This document shows positions 24,115 through 33,396 of a stretch of 33,561 bases of DNA, one piece after another. Numbering within the stretch: the first letter of the stretch is position 1; each line of letters starts with the position of its first letter. The position numbers and the translations under genes are program-made. Source of the stretch: CAYNTC01 sp964432925 (GTDB lineage: Bacteria > Planctomycetota > Phycisphaerae > Sedimentisphaerales > Anaerobacaceae); assembly GCA_964432925.1 (NCBI GenBank), contig CAYSPM010000010.1:1-33561 (forward strand), written 5' to 3'. The notes under the pieces are model-generated. The model was not told where the DNA came from, made no database searches, and saw only the letters and a program-made list of their open reading frames with translations.

Positions 24115-24879
24115 TCACTTTTCAATCTGAAGCTTGCCAAGTTTTTGTTCAAGCATTTTCTGTACAGCTAAAAAGGCCGGACTATTTGCATCAACTTCAA
24201 AAACACTTACTCCCTGCATCGAAGTATACAACACAGCCGGGTCATCAGGCACACATCCAATAACTTCTATTTGCTCCAAGCCAGGTCCGCAATGCCCAAT
24301 ATCCTCAGTTCTATTCCAAATCACCCCTATCTCTCTTACTGATATTGGCAACTCCTTAGCAAGCTCAAAAATTCTCCTTGTCGTAACAGCACCCAGAACA
24401 GTCGGCTCTGCAACGATACAGAGCAAATCAACATTATTCGTTGTCCTGCGGGACAAATGCTCCATCCCAGCCTCATTATCTATTACCACAAACTGATACT
24501 GCGAGCTAAGTCTGTCAAGGAACTGTCGTAGCATATTGTTTACCGCACAATAACAATCCGGCCCTTCAGGCCGACCCATAACAAGCAAATCAAATCCTTC
24601 GGCCTCCGTAATCGCCTGCTGAATCCCGTACTCAAACGTCCTCAGCCGATCCATACCGGAGGTACTCGGTGACTTACTCCGCGCCTGCTCACGAATCTCA
24701 GCAATCGTGCCACTTGGTTCAACGCCCAAAGCAAGACCCAGACATGAATTAGGATCAGCATCAACTGCAAGCACACTAATCTTGCCCGTTTGCTCTATAA
24801 GTGCCCGGATAATCATCGATGCCACCGTCGTTTTGCCCGAGCCACCTTTACCGCTTACTGCAATCGTTGTTGCCGTCAT
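24115..24879 (-). CDS. cooC: CooC-family ATPase, copy 1 (nickel/corrinoid enzyme maturation)
   Basis: A 254-residue MinD/CooC-type ATPase that helps insert nickel into CO dehydrogenase or acetyl-CoA synthase. It has the deviant Walker A GKGGSGKTT at the N-terminus, DADPNSCLGLALG, the cysteine pair in GPDCYCAVNNMLRQ (the dimer metal site in CooC), and the VVIDNEAGMEHLSRR Walker B region. I prefer the ATG at 24879 because the family starts right before the P-loop. A GTG at 24924 that overlaps the acsV stop by four bases (GTGA) would add 15 residues. The gene lies between acsV and acsD. A second, distinct CooC gene lies upstream of cooS. Confidence 0.88.
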   Translation of the reverse strand: MTATTIAVSGKGGSGKTTVASMIIRALIEQTGKISVLAVDADPNSCLGLALGVEPSGTIAEIREQARSKSPSTSGMDRLRTFEYGIQQAITEAEGFDLLVMGRPEGPDCYCAVNNMLRQFLDRLSSQYQFVVIDNEAGMEHLSRRTTNNVDLLCIVAEPTVLGAVTTRRIFELAKELPISVREIGVIWNRTEDIGHCGPGLEQIEVIGCVPDDPAVLYTSMQGVSVFEVDANSPAFLAVQKMLEQKLGKLQIEK

Positions 24880-24920
24880 CTTATCTACTCTCTCACTAAA
24901 AGCATAAGTCTTCACATCCC

Positions 24921-26858
24921 TCACACACCGCCCACAACGCTTTTGGCAACCGATGGGAAAAGCGATAGATCCGTATGTGGCAGGAAATTCGCCCTGATAA
25001 ATTCATCCATGTAACCTGTATGGCTCATCAAGTCAAAATACGTCATACTCTCGGCAATTTGCTCGGCTGTTTTTAAGGCCTTTCGACTTAGAAGAACTGT
25101 CTTCGCTCCTGCAATCGATGTGTTTCCTACAAATCGCATCTTGTCCAACGCCACGTCAGGGAGCATTCCGATAGTAACAGCCTGATGTACATCCAGGAAG
25201 TTGCCAAAACCGCCGGCCAGGTAAACCGCCTCCAGGTCTTCCACTTTCGTTTGCGTAGACTCCATGAGCACCCTAATCGCCGCAAAAACTCCCGCCTTTG
25301 AACGAACCAGGTTGTCGATATCCGCTTGAGTAATCACTATCTCCTGGTGAGTATCATCAGGCGCAGCTATTTGAAACTGCAAGCCCTCTTCACCTTCTGT
25401 AAGTCGCTCCTGGCTGTCAACATTGAACCGACCGGTCCGATCAATAATACCATGCGTGAAAAGCTCGGCAAGCGTATCTAACAAACCCGACCCACAAATG
25501 CCGACCGGATGTTTATTGCCAATCGTTCTGAATTGCACAGAGTTATCCTCAAGAATAGCGAATTTCTCGATGGCACCAGCTCCCGCCCTCATGCCATGCT
25601 TGACTCCGCTGCCTTCAAAAGCCGGCCCTGCCGAGCTTGATGCACAAACCAGCCAGTCTTTGTTACCAAGGACTACCTCACCATTCGTACCAATATCCAC
25701 GAAAAGTGAAATACCTTTCTTAGTATGAAGGCGTGTAGTTAATACACCTGCTACAATGTCACTACCGATGTAGGCAGCAACACTGGGCAGACAATACAAC
25801 AAACCGCGCTTGTTAATCTGAACGCCAGTTTCAGCCGCACGTATCGGTGGCACAAAACCTGCCGATGCTATATACGGTTCCCTTCTAATTCTTGTCGGGT
25901 CAAGATTCAGAAGAAAATGCGCCATCGCCGTATTGCCGGAACAAACTACGGCGTTTATGTCTTGCAAATCAATCTTCCGTCTTTCTGCAAGTGTCACAAT
26001 GAGATTATTTACATCATGCACGATACGACTTTGCATCTCGTCAAACGCGTCGTTCTCCTCAGCGTAAATAATTCGTCGAATGTAATCCTCCCCAAAATTG
26101 ATCTGGCTGTTGTATGTAGCTTCAGCATCCACAGTTGAGGCATTTGTAAGGTCAACAAGATGCGCAACCACCGTCGTAGTACCTAAATCAACAGCGACCG
26201 CAAAATTCCTGGAGCGTTTATCTCCTGACTCAACCTCGATGACCTCTGTAGTCTCGCCCCTGCGACCCACAGTAGCTGTGACCTTGTAGCTGGAACTCTG
26301 CAACACTTTCGGTAGTTTCTGCAGAATGCGATAGCCCGTTTGCATGATAGGAGCATCAATTTGCTCACGTATAGCTAAGTAAATGCGCTCGTGATCCGCC
26401 GTATGGTCGCTCACTGTTGGCAGTGACATCTCGACGAAAATCTTTTGAACTAAAGGATCGAATTTGAATATGCCCGCTCCAACCTCGGCTGCAAGCCCCT
26501 TAGGGGCAAGCTCGCTGAACCTGTGAGCATCGGTGTCCATAAGTATCTGACTCGTCTCAAGGCTGTGAAACTTAGGCACCGTGACGGTCATATCCGATAG
26601 GACTTTAGTCTGACAGGCCAAGACAATATTCTCACGTATTTCGTTGGGTGTGAGTAAAGTAGTCGGCCGACCTTCAGATTGTCCCTCGTCGATGACCACT
26701 TTGCATTTGCCGCAATATCCGTCTCCTCCACAAATGCTGCTCAGATATATACCGGCTTTATGGGCAGCCTCAAGAAGAACAGTTCCTTGTGGAACTTCAG
26801 TCCTAAGCCCGCTCGGCTCAAACCGGATTATACATTTTTTCTTCTTGCTCTCTGGCAT
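24921..26858 (-). CDS. acsV: AcsV-type corrinoid activation protein (RACo-like)
   Basis: A 645-residue reductive activator of the corrinoid protein. It uses ATP to reduce Co(II) that has fallen out of the cycle back to Co(I). A plant-type [2Fe-2S] ferredoxin domain is at the N-terminus, with ligands Cys43, Cys49, Cys52 and Cys82 (ICGGDGYCGKC, LACQ). A linker follows. The actin-like ATPase domain then carries DLGTTT (224-229), CSGNTAMAH, FVDIGTNGEVVLG, GICGSGLLD and YLAGGFGNFLD. Length and domain order match the family. The product of acsV should act on AcsCD, encoded on either side. Its stop is overlapped by a possible GTG start of cooC copy 1. Confidence 0.93.
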   Translation of the reverse strand: MPESKKKKCIIRFEPSGLRTEVPQGTVLLEAAHKAGIYLSSICGGDGYCGKCKVVIDEGQSEGRPTTLLTPNEIRENIVLACQTKVLSDMTVTVPKFHSLETSQILMDTDAHRFSELAPKGLAAEVGAGIFKFDPLVQKIFVEMSLPTVSDHTADHERIYLAIREQIDAPIMQTGYRILQKLPKVLQSSSYKVTATVGRRGETTEVIEVESGDKRSRNFAVAVDLGTTTVVAHLVDLTNASTVDAEATYNSQINFGEDYIRRIIYAEENDAFDEMQSRIVHDVNNLIVTLAERRKIDLQDINAVVCSGNTAMAHFLLNLDPTRIRREPYIASAGFVPPIRAAETGVQINKRGLLYCLPSVAAYIGSDIVAGVLTTRLHTKKGISLFVDIGTNGEVVLGNKDWLVCASSSAGPAFEGSGVKHGMRAGAGAIEKFAILEDNSVQFRTIGNKHPVGICGSGLLDTLAELFTHGIIDRTGRFNVDSQERLTEGEEGLQFQIAAPDDTHQEIVITQADIDNLVRSKAGVFAAIRVLMESTQTKVEDLEAVYLAGGFGNFLDVHQAVTIGMLPDVALDKMRFVGNTSIAGAKTVLLSRKALKTAEQIAESMTYFDLMSHTGYMDEFIRANFLPHTDLSLFPSVAKSVVGGV

Positions 26859-26865
26859 TTCATGT

Positions 26866-26945
26866 ATTGCGTATATTGTACTGCTTATTGCTTATGACGT
26901 ATCGCATCAGTCCTTCACGCACAACGCAATACGCATAACGCACGA
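26866..26945. repeat. degenerate heptamer-phased stretch between acsV and acsC
   Basis: The clear part is four units in 7-bp phase at 26918-26945: CGCACAA, CGCAATA, CGCATAA, CGCACGA. Upstream of it, CTTATTG, CTTATGA, CGTATCG and CATCAGT keep roughly the same spacing but with poor sequence match. It fills nearly all of the 91-base gap between the two genes. It looks like a decayed relative of the array at the acsE/acsD junction. Confidence 0.5.
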
Positions 26946-26949
26946 TGAA

Positions 26950-28287
26950 TCAGTTCCAGACCTCGCGAAGGTACTTAGGCAGCATCGAACACTCTCTCGG
27001 TCCGACCATTACATCCCAGTTCGTCGCCTCTTCGAGCTTGCCACTCATAACCGCCACATAGCCCGGAATTATTATCTTACGATGCTTAACCAGCTTCTCC
27101 ACACCATGCTTGGTCATGGCATCGGCTACGGTTTTTTCATTGAGCTTGTCCCCCGAGTAAGCCGTGAGCACACTGGTGCCTTCCGTATCAACAACGAGGA
27201 TATAACTCGGTACTCTGCTTGCTTCAACATCCGACTCAACGGTGTAGTACGTCAGCGAAAAATTCGTTGTAAACATTACCGGCGCATCCTCACCAGGTTC
27301 ACCGATAGCATACACCTTTGGCTCAACCTGCACAGGTTTCTGCGGATCGCTGAATATGTTCATTACACTGGTCAACACAGGCAGCAGCGCATAAGGCTCA
27401 ACAGTATCCACAACCACAATGCTCGAATATTTACAGATGAGACTTACGCTCATAGCTGCCTGCTGTTCTGCTTCGTCTCCGCTTACGAACGATATGGTCG
27501 GATAACCTAAAGGCCTGAAAACCTTCTTTAGTGCCAGAGCACGCATCTTCGACAGGCCATACAGTCGCTCCTGTAAGCCGGCAGCATCAAATGCCAACAC
27601 GATGTCCTCAACTCCCTCAGACGTTACTTTCTCAGTCAACTCCGCAAGCTCTTCAATTGATCCGGCTTTTACCACAAGTGGACAGCCGTTCTCCTTGGCA
27701 ATCTTGGCCATCGCCTGGGCAGTTTCTGCCGTCGCGTAGCCAAGTAACGGCACAGATTCCTTCGTCTTGGCCGCAGCCGCAGACAATGCCTCTGCCGATT
27801 CTGTCAACAAGATCAAAGCGAGCTCACTGCTGTCCTTAACCGTTGCGCAAACCTGCTCAAACTTTTCAGATGAGCCGCTGTCATTGACTACTACAATAGC
27901 CTTGACCCCGATCTTGGTCCCGACTCTTTCAAATTGTAGCCCGTTTATCGACTCGATGCGCTTTTTGAGCTCCTCGCCGGACAGCTTGTCCGAAATAGTC
28001 ACAGCCATCACTGTAGGATTATGAAATTTCTCATCATGTCTAAACAGCACTGTCTCCATCCCAATTTGCACTTGATTGTCACCGCTTCCAAATACAACCT
28101 TTCTCATCGGCGGCGCTGCTGCCGCTGCAAGTTTTTCCTTCGCCTCCTCTGAAACATCCGGGCAGTCTTCGAGCTTTGCACGCTTTTGAGCCAGCGCCAT
28201 TGCGAACGCCAGACACGTAGGCATACCACACTTCTTGCAGTTAGTCTTCGGTAACAGCTTAAATATCTCCAATCCTGTTAGTGCCAT
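26950..28287 (-). CDS. acsC: corrinoid iron-sulfur protein large subunit AcsC
   Basis: A 445-residue large subunit of the corrinoid/iron-sulfur protein, the same length as the Moorella protein. The N-terminal [4Fe-4S] domain has the ligand run TNCKKCGMPTCLAFAMAL with a fourth cysteine in LEDCP. A middle TIM-barrel domain and a C-terminal cobalamin-binding domain follow, with TNFSLTYYTVESDVEASR and the ending PGYVAVMSGKLEEA near the corrinoid site. The start is ATG at 28287, with GAGG a few bases upstream. An upstream in-frame ATG at 28317 adds only GlyArg-rich residues outside the family N-terminus. It follows acsB by 46 bases, and a heptamer-phased stretch separates it from acsV. Confidence 0.95.
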   Translation of the reverse strand: MALTGLEIFKLLPKTNCKKCGMPTCLAFAMALAQKRAKLEDCPDVSEEAKEKLAAAAAPPMRKVVFGSGDNQVQIGMETVLFRHDEKFHNPTVMAVTISDKLSGEELKKRIESINGLQFERVGTKIGVKAIVVVNDSGSSEKFEQVCATVKDSSELALILLTESAEALSAAAAKTKESVPLLGYATAETAQAMAKIAKENGCPLVVKAGSIEELAELTEKVTSEGVEDIVLAFDAAGLQERLYGLSKMRALALKKVFRPLGYPTISFVSGDEAEQQAAMSVSLICKYSSIVVVDTVEPYALLPVLTSVMNIFSDPQKPVQVEPKVYAIGEPGEDAPVMFTTNFSLTYYTVESDVEASRVPSYILVVDTEGTSVLTAYSGDKLNEKTVADAMTKHGVEKLVKHRKIIIPGYVAVMSGKLEEATNWDVMVGPRECSMLPKYLREVWN

Positions 28288-28333
28288 GGTTTTTCCTCTA
28301 CCGCCCAAACCCATCAAATCAAAAGCTATACCG

Positions 28334-30520
28334 TTAGAACATCGGCTCCATACTCAGCACAGGATGTTCAGTTTTAGTGATAAATTCAAGAACTTCTTCC
28401 TCAGTTGTTGCGCTCGTCTCGTCGGCAATCTTGTCAAGAAAATCTTCTCCGCCAAGACCAAACTCATCCGCCCTCTTAATGAAAGTTTCTTTAATTTCTT
28501 CCTTAAGCATCTTCGGCATCCACACAATGCGCTTTATTCCACCCTCCGCACCTATGAACTTCTTCGAGTTGATATAGTGCTTTGAATGGCCGATGAAGCC
28601 CGGCGTTTGCTGTCCACCACCAACTGTCCCTGCCAACGTTGAGAACTTCATGCCACACGGCGTCATCTCGATAAACTCACGATTGACAATCATTATTCCT
28701 CCCGTCGACGGCAGTACCGCAGCAATACACTCAAAACACCCACAACTTGTCATCGGGTCGATTATCATACTGTACTGGCTCATCCGCTCGATGTTACCCC
28801 TGCTTTCCTTCAGAACAAACGCATTGACCCTGTCCCATTGACCGACCGTCGGCTCAATGCAGTTGCCCTTTGAAATCGGTTGATTAGGTCCCGTTGGAGT
28901 TATTTCATACGCAGCCCTGCAGTCAAGCCAACTATAAGCTCCGCACAAACCAGGCCTTTCCGGTGAGACAACACATACATGGTTCGGCGCAAAGCTCTGA
29001 CACAAAGTGCAGGAATAGAACGTCTCCACATCTTCGTCCACCATACCTGCTATCCGCACATCACGCTCGGCGTAAACAGTTCGAGCCTGCTTGCGCAGCG
29101 CCAGAACCTTTTTTTCGTCTGTGTATATCTTCACTTGCACTTTATCTAAGATATTGGAATACTCATCGTGATATTTTGCATGTAGAAGCTTGCCGATATG
29201 CTCTAACTTGAACCCTGCCTTCGCAGCCTCTTTGCTTATTCGCACCCAACTGATGTCTCGCTGGCCCATATGCCAGATGCCCTGCGCCTCGTTTATGAAG
29301 GTATGTATAAGCCGTTCGAGCACAGGCTCGAAATCAACCTGCATTTTCCTACCCGCGACTTCGATTATAACACCGAGCGGCAGTTTCCCTCCGGTCTCTA
29401 CTGAATCCACATCCTGTCCTTCAATCTCCACCTTGCCGTCTTCCACTTCATCTAGCTCGCGCATACGCAGCCATTCAAACGCAGGCGTCCTCTGGCCGCC
29501 GAACTCACATTGCATTTCCTCTTTGCGGATGCGTTCGCCCTCAAACGCTGGGCTAACCGATACCGGAATTGGTATTTCCGTGATCTTGATCTTGAGCCCA
29601 CGAACCTCAATAGCCTTTTCTACAATCTGATCGTGTGGGATATTAGACACCACGTGTTCGTAAGTGCACACACCGGTAGGCAAAATTTCCGGAATATCCG
29701 AATCCGCAATCGTGGGAAAGCCGTAGTTTATCGCACCAGCAGCGTTGGCATACCACTCATCGGTTACAGTTCCCAACGGCATAACAAAGGCAAAAATTCT
29801 ATTCTTGTTGTAAAGCAGGTTACGCCGGAAATCACCAGGTTGTACACCCCCGAAACTAAGTGCTGCTCGGCTGGCAAATCCAAGCGAATATATCGTCGCC
29901 GTAATATCTCTGCCAAAAGGCACCAGCCGCGTCTCCCATCCCAACTGCACCCCACCTTCCACAAGCTGCTCAGCAAAGGTCGTACCGTTATTGTGCGCGG
30001 ACATGAATACGTAAAGACACCGCTCTTGCAGCCTACGCGCTATATCCACCGCCGTTTCTACATTTGGCGCAGCGCCGACCACCGCCGCAAATCCTGGCGC
30101 TGTTCCATCCACAAACTGGATACCACGCTCCCGGAGAATCATATCATCCGCTGCACCCAGCCAAATGTCGTTCACCGGATTCGGCCCAATCAGATACTTG
30201 CACGCCTCGATGATCTCCTCGGCAAAAAGTGTCGCCATGCCGGCATCCAGAGCCTGCCCCAGGTATGGCAGCCAGACATCGTCGTCAACCAACGGAGGCA
30301 ACAGATTCTTAGCCTCTTTTATGACCTCTTCAAAATCACCCAACTTCTCGACCGACCGTCCCGTCATTGAATAAATAATAGGTATATAATAACCAGTATT
30401 TGGAAATCCTACCGCACAATCTTTGCCTTTCTCTTTAACAGCTCTTGCCAGGAAATCTTCCGCCTGTTTGATTATCTTGTGTGCACCACGTATCGCCGCT
30501 GATGCAATGATTTTAGACAT
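28334..30520 (-). CDS. acsB: acetyl-CoA synthase beta subunit AcsB
   Basis: The 728-residue catalytic subunit that joins the methyl from AcsCD, CO from CooS and CoA into acetyl-CoA at the nickel-iron A-cluster. All known ligands are found with a uniform shift of two from the Moorella numbering. Cys504, Cys507, Cys516 and Cys526 (SCTLCQSFAPNHVC and PGLCGAY) hold the cubane, and Cys593-Gly594-Cys595 (TSCGCFEC) holds the distal nickel. Phe510 corresponds to the gating Phe512. The length is one residue from the Moorella enzyme (729). It starts at ATG with GAGG eight bases upstream. It follows cooS by 46 bases. This is the bacterial long form, with the N-terminal domain that docks on CO dehydrogenase. 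Confidence 0.97.
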   Translation of the reverse strand: MSKIIASAAIRGAHKIIKQAEDFLARAVKEKGKDCAVGFPNTGYYIPIIYSMTGRSVEKLGDFEEVIKEAKNLLPPLVDDDVWLPYLGQALDAGMATLFAEEIIEACKYLIGPNPVNDIWLGAADDMILRERGIQFVDGTAPGFAAVVGAAPNVETAVDIARRLQERCLYVFMSAHNNGTTFAEQLVEGGVQLGWETRLVPFGRDITATIYSLGFASRAALSFGGVQPGDFRRNLLYNKNRIFAFVMPLGTVTDEWYANAAGAINYGFPTIADSDIPEILPTGVCTYEHVVSNIPHDQIVEKAIEVRGLKIKITEIPIPVSVSPAFEGERIRKEEMQCEFGGQRTPAFEWLRMRELDEVEDGKVEIEGQDVDSVETGGKLPLGVIIEVAGRKMQVDFEPVLERLIHTFINEAQGIWHMGQRDISWVRISKEAAKAGFKLEHIGKLLHAKYHDEYSNILDKVQVKIYTDEKKVLALRKQARTVYAERDVRIAGMVDEDVETFYSCTLCQSFAPNHVCVVSPERPGLCGAYSWLDCRAAYEITPTGPNQPISKGNCIEPTVGQWDRVNAFVLKESRGNIERMSQYSMIIDPMTSCGCFECIAAVLPSTGGIMIVNREFIEMTPCGMKFSTLAGTVGGGQQTPGFIGHSKHYINSKKFIGAEGGIKRIVWMPKMLKEEIKETFIKRADEFGLGGEDFLDKIADETSATTEEEVLEFITKTEHPVLSMEPMF

Positions 30521-30566
30521 AGATAAACCTCTAATTCAAACTCACGATTTTTCCAGCCCACCAACC

Positions 30567-32501
30567 TTATTCTATAGACAATGCCCGACGATCAGCCATA
30601 TCGTAAAGCTTGCGCTCCTTAGCCTTGTTGATTCCCAGTGCATCACGCTTGCTCTCGATATGCGCGATTATCAGCTCAGCCGCCTTGACCGGGTCCGACT
30701 CCACCGCCCATCGACCACCAAGGTCCTTTTCAATCCCACCGAATAGATAGTCACTAACATTCTTGCTGCCGGAAACCGGCAAAAACTCCTCACCGAAGAC
30801 CACCAACACCCCGCTTGCTACAAAATAGTGTCCGATGGAAATTGCCTTTTCTGTGATAGACTCAAGACAAGCACCAGCCGCCGGCACCTCAGAAATATCC
30901 TCACCCAAACCACCCTCTCGAACTATCTCCGTACACGCCACCAGCAACCTGCTGTTATCCACGCAACTACCACATGTCAGCACCGGCGGTATACCAACCG
31001 CCTCACATACCTCTCTAAGGCCGGGGCCAGCCAGCTCCCACGCCTCTTTCGGATTGGTCAGACCTTGCTTGCTGCATGCAATTGTTGCACAGCCAGTAGT
31101 CAGCACTAAAACGTCCCTTTTGATTAGTTCCTTTGCCAAAGTAACATGAGTATAGTCATGTGGTACCTTTGGATTCGTACAACCAACTATGCCACAAACG
31201 CCACGAATTCGGCCATTTATAATATTGTCATTCAATGGCCGATAGCTGGCACGATATCGCCCGCCCAATATGTAGTTAATAGACTCATGGCTAAAGCCAA
31301 CCACCGCTTTCTTCTTTTCATCCGGAATGGTAACAGCACCTCGATTCTTGTAGTTATCGATGGCCATCTTGACTATCTCTTTGGCCGTGTCCAGTGCCGT
31401 ACCTTCTTCCATTGAAACATGCTCAACACCCCGAATTTTTGCCTTGTCAGACGTGGTGATTAGTTTTGTATGGAAACACTTAGTGATTTCAGCAAGCCCC
31501 TGCATCACGCACTGCAAATCGACAGCCATAAGCTCGACCGCCCCCGTAGCGATTGCAAGTTCCTGGCTAAGGAAGTTGCCTGCGATTGGCACCCCATGTC
31601 GCATAAGTAGCTCATTGGCGGTGCAGCAGATCCCCGCCACGTTGATGCCTTTCGCTCCAACTTTTTCTGCCTCAGCCAGCATATCTTCGCCCTGTGAAGC
31701 AGCAACTACCATCTCAGACAGAATAGGCTCATGTCCATGCACTATTAAGTTGACCTCATCTTCTTTCAAAACTCCCAGATTCACTTCGCCCCGACCTGGA
31801 TAGGGTGTGCCGAAAAGTATATCCTGCAGCTCCGTTGCCAGCATGGAGCCACCCCATCCGTCTGCAAGTGCTGTCCGGCTGGCATGCATGAGGATGTTCT
31901 CGTAGTCTTGGTCCACCCCCATATGCGTTCTATGTAAAGCTTCCACAATCTCGCGATCAACAGCCCGCGGAGTGATACCGAGCTTTTGCCAGATTTCCTG
32001 TCGCGGCTTCGGTGCACGCTTTGCCATTGATTGTGTACCTTCTGACTTGCCGAACTCACCGAGCGCAACTTGCCCTACATCCTTGGCAATATCATTCACG
32101 GACCTATTGTTTGTCTTCACACCCAAATCCTCAGCCACCTTGTATAGTTTGAGGATATCTTTGATCCGGTAACCTTGCGCCTCACCCTTTGCCGTTGCGA
32201 CAAATACTTCTGCCACACCACGGCCGTGGTCGCTGTGGGCGCTGGCACCGCCCGCAACAGCCCTGAGGAAATTCCGTGCAACGATAGTATCCGCATCAGC
32301 ACCACAAACACCCACTGGCGCTTTTTTCGAAATCCGGCATGGCCCCATTGTACAAATACGACAGCACAATCCCTGTTTGCCGAAGCCACACTGCGGCGAC
32401 TGGGCCTCCAGCCGATCCCAGGCATTCTGCTGGCCGGCTTCAGCCATATGTGCAATCATCTTCTGTGCCGCTTTATCAATACTGCGTTCTTTGGGCTCCA
32501 T
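30567..32501 (-). CDS. cooS: carbon monoxide dehydrogenase catalytic subunit (CooS/AcsA)
   Basis: A 644-residue nickel-iron CO dehydrogenase that interconverts CO2 and CO. The B and D clusters are formed by Cys38, Cys46, Cys47, Cys50, Cys55 and Cys66 (QCGFGKQGLCCRICTMGPC). C-cluster blocks include GICCTANELLMRHG, LQCVMQGL, GVCGIVGCTNP, TTGCATIACSKQG and TCGSCVDNSRLL. Placement directly before acsB makes it the AcsA partner of the bifunctional enzyme. CO would pass through the internal tunnel. The start ATG has GGAGC five bases upstream. A possible promoter with a perfect TTGACA lies in the 82-base gap upstream. The gene is shorter than Moorella AcsA (674) and closer to monofunctional CooS, so tunnel continuity is assumed rather than seen. 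Confidence 0.96.
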   Translation of the reverse strand: MEPKERSIDKAAQKMIAHMAEAGQQNAWDRLEAQSPQCGFGKQGLCCRICTMGPCRISKKAPVGVCGADADTIVARNFLRAVAGGASAHSDHGRGVAEVFVATAKGEAQGYRIKDILKLYKVAEDLGVKTNNRSVNDIAKDVGQVALGEFGKSEGTQSMAKRAPKPRQEIWQKLGITPRAVDREIVEALHRTHMGVDQDYENILMHASRTALADGWGGSMLATELQDILFGTPYPGRGEVNLGVLKEDEVNLIVHGHEPILSEMVVAASQGEDMLAEAEKVGAKGINVAGICCTANELLMRHGVPIAGNFLSQELAIATGAVELMAVDLQCVMQGLAEITKCFHTKLITTSDKAKIRGVEHVSMEEGTALDTAKEIVKMAIDNYKNRGAVTIPDEKKKAVVGFSHESINYILGGRYRASYRPLNDNIINGRIRGVCGIVGCTNPKVPHDYTHVTLAKELIKRDVLVLTTGCATIACSKQGLTNPKEAWELAGPGLREVCEAVGIPPVLTCGSCVDNSRLLVACTEIVREGGLGEDISEVPAAGACLESITEKAISIGHYFVASGVLVVFGEEFLPVSGSKNVSDYLFGGIEKDLGGRWAVESDPVKAAELIIAHIESKRDALGINKAKERKLYDMADRRALSIE

Positions 32502-32534
32502 AACTGCTCCTAACCCAATAAATAGTTTGGCACC

Positions 32535-32563
32535 TACTTAAGTGATACTACCGAAGTTGTCAA
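32535..32563 (-). promoter_or_regulatory. possible internal promoter upstream of cooS
   Basis: On the minus strand, TTGACA (32558-32563) is followed after 17 bases by TAAGTA (32535-32540). The -35 box is perfect, but the -10 box is poor. A start near 32528 would give a leader of about 27 bases including the GGAGC site of cooS. It might allow cooS-acsB expression independent of cooC copy 2. Confidence 0.3.
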
Positions 32564-32583
32564 TCACCTTTCTGCCCAACTAC

Positions 32584-33396
32584 CTAAGAAATGTGGCTTA
32601 CCAACCGTTCCTTCGCAAGCCTCAACTGCTCAATAAGCCCTCCACCCACACCGATTACTGGCGCACGTTTAAGGTCCGCTTCTTGCACGGACCTGCTATA
32701 CTGAACCGTGCTTAATAACATAATATTCTCTAACTGATTCTCTATAACGCTCACTTGCACCGCTTCTGTAACCTTGTTTGCAATCGCACCGACGGTTCGT
32801 ATTCCCAACTCCCGAGCCATTCTACTCAGATTATTGACCGTGTCTATACTCCTGCCACCAGGTTCTACAACCAGTACAAGAGCATCTATACCTTGAACGC
32901 TTGCTCTGCCCATAAACTCAACGCCCGCTGCCATGTCAACCAGAACAACTTCACGCCTCTGCAATATCGTATGCGCCAGTAATGCCTTCAAGAATGCCCC
33001 CTCAGGACAAGCACAACCAGAACCAGCCTGCGTTATCGCCCCCAAAACCAACAGTCGCAGCTTACCTCCTCTGTTACTACCTGCAGAATTCTTGTGACCG
33101 CTCAGCCCAATTTCGACCCAGTATTTCTCTGGCAAATCACTAACTCTGGGGTTCAAACGAAAATATGATCCTACAGCATCTTTGTCCGTCCCAGTGCGCT
33201 CGGCGATTAATTCCTTCATGCTGATAAGCGGCACCGGGTTCTTCTCTGATGGTATACCGAAAGCCAGAGCAAGGTTGACATTCGAATCGGCATCAATTGC
33301 TAAAACGTCGAATCCTTCCTCAGCAAATAGCTGTGCCCAAACAGCACAGACTGTAGTCTTGCCGACACCCCCTTTACCGCCAATTGCTATTTTCAC
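32584..33396 (-). CDS. cooC: CooC-family ATPase, copy 2
   Basis: A 270-residue MinD/CooC-type ATPase for nickel-enzyme maturation, first gene of the visible cluster. It has KIAIGGKGGVGKTT at the N-terminus, LAIDADSNVNLALAFG, a Cys-x-Cys in GCACPEGAFLKALL and the VVLVDMAAGVEFMGR Walker B region. The cysteine pair matches the metal site between CooC protomers. I place the start at GTG 33396, directly before the P-loop as in the family. A TTG at 33432 with GAGG close by would add 12 residues. It differs widely from CooC copy 1, for example in the insert around residues 80-110, so the two may serve different nickel enzymes (CO dehydrogenase and acetyl-CoA synthase, perhaps). Confidence 0.88.
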   Translation of the reverse strand: MKIAIGGKGGVGKTTVCAVWAQLFAEEGFDVLAIDADSNVNLALAFGIPSEKNPVPLISMKELIAERTGTDKDAVGSYFRLNPRVSDLPEKYWVEIGLSGHKNSAGSNRGGKLRLLVLGAITQAGSGCACPEGAFLKALLAHTILQRREVVLVDMAAGVEFMGRASVQGIDALVLVVEPGGRSIDTVNNLSRMARELGIRTVGAIANKVTEAVQVSVIENQLENIMLLSTVQYSRSVQEADLKRAPVIGVGGGLIEQLRLAKERLVSHIS

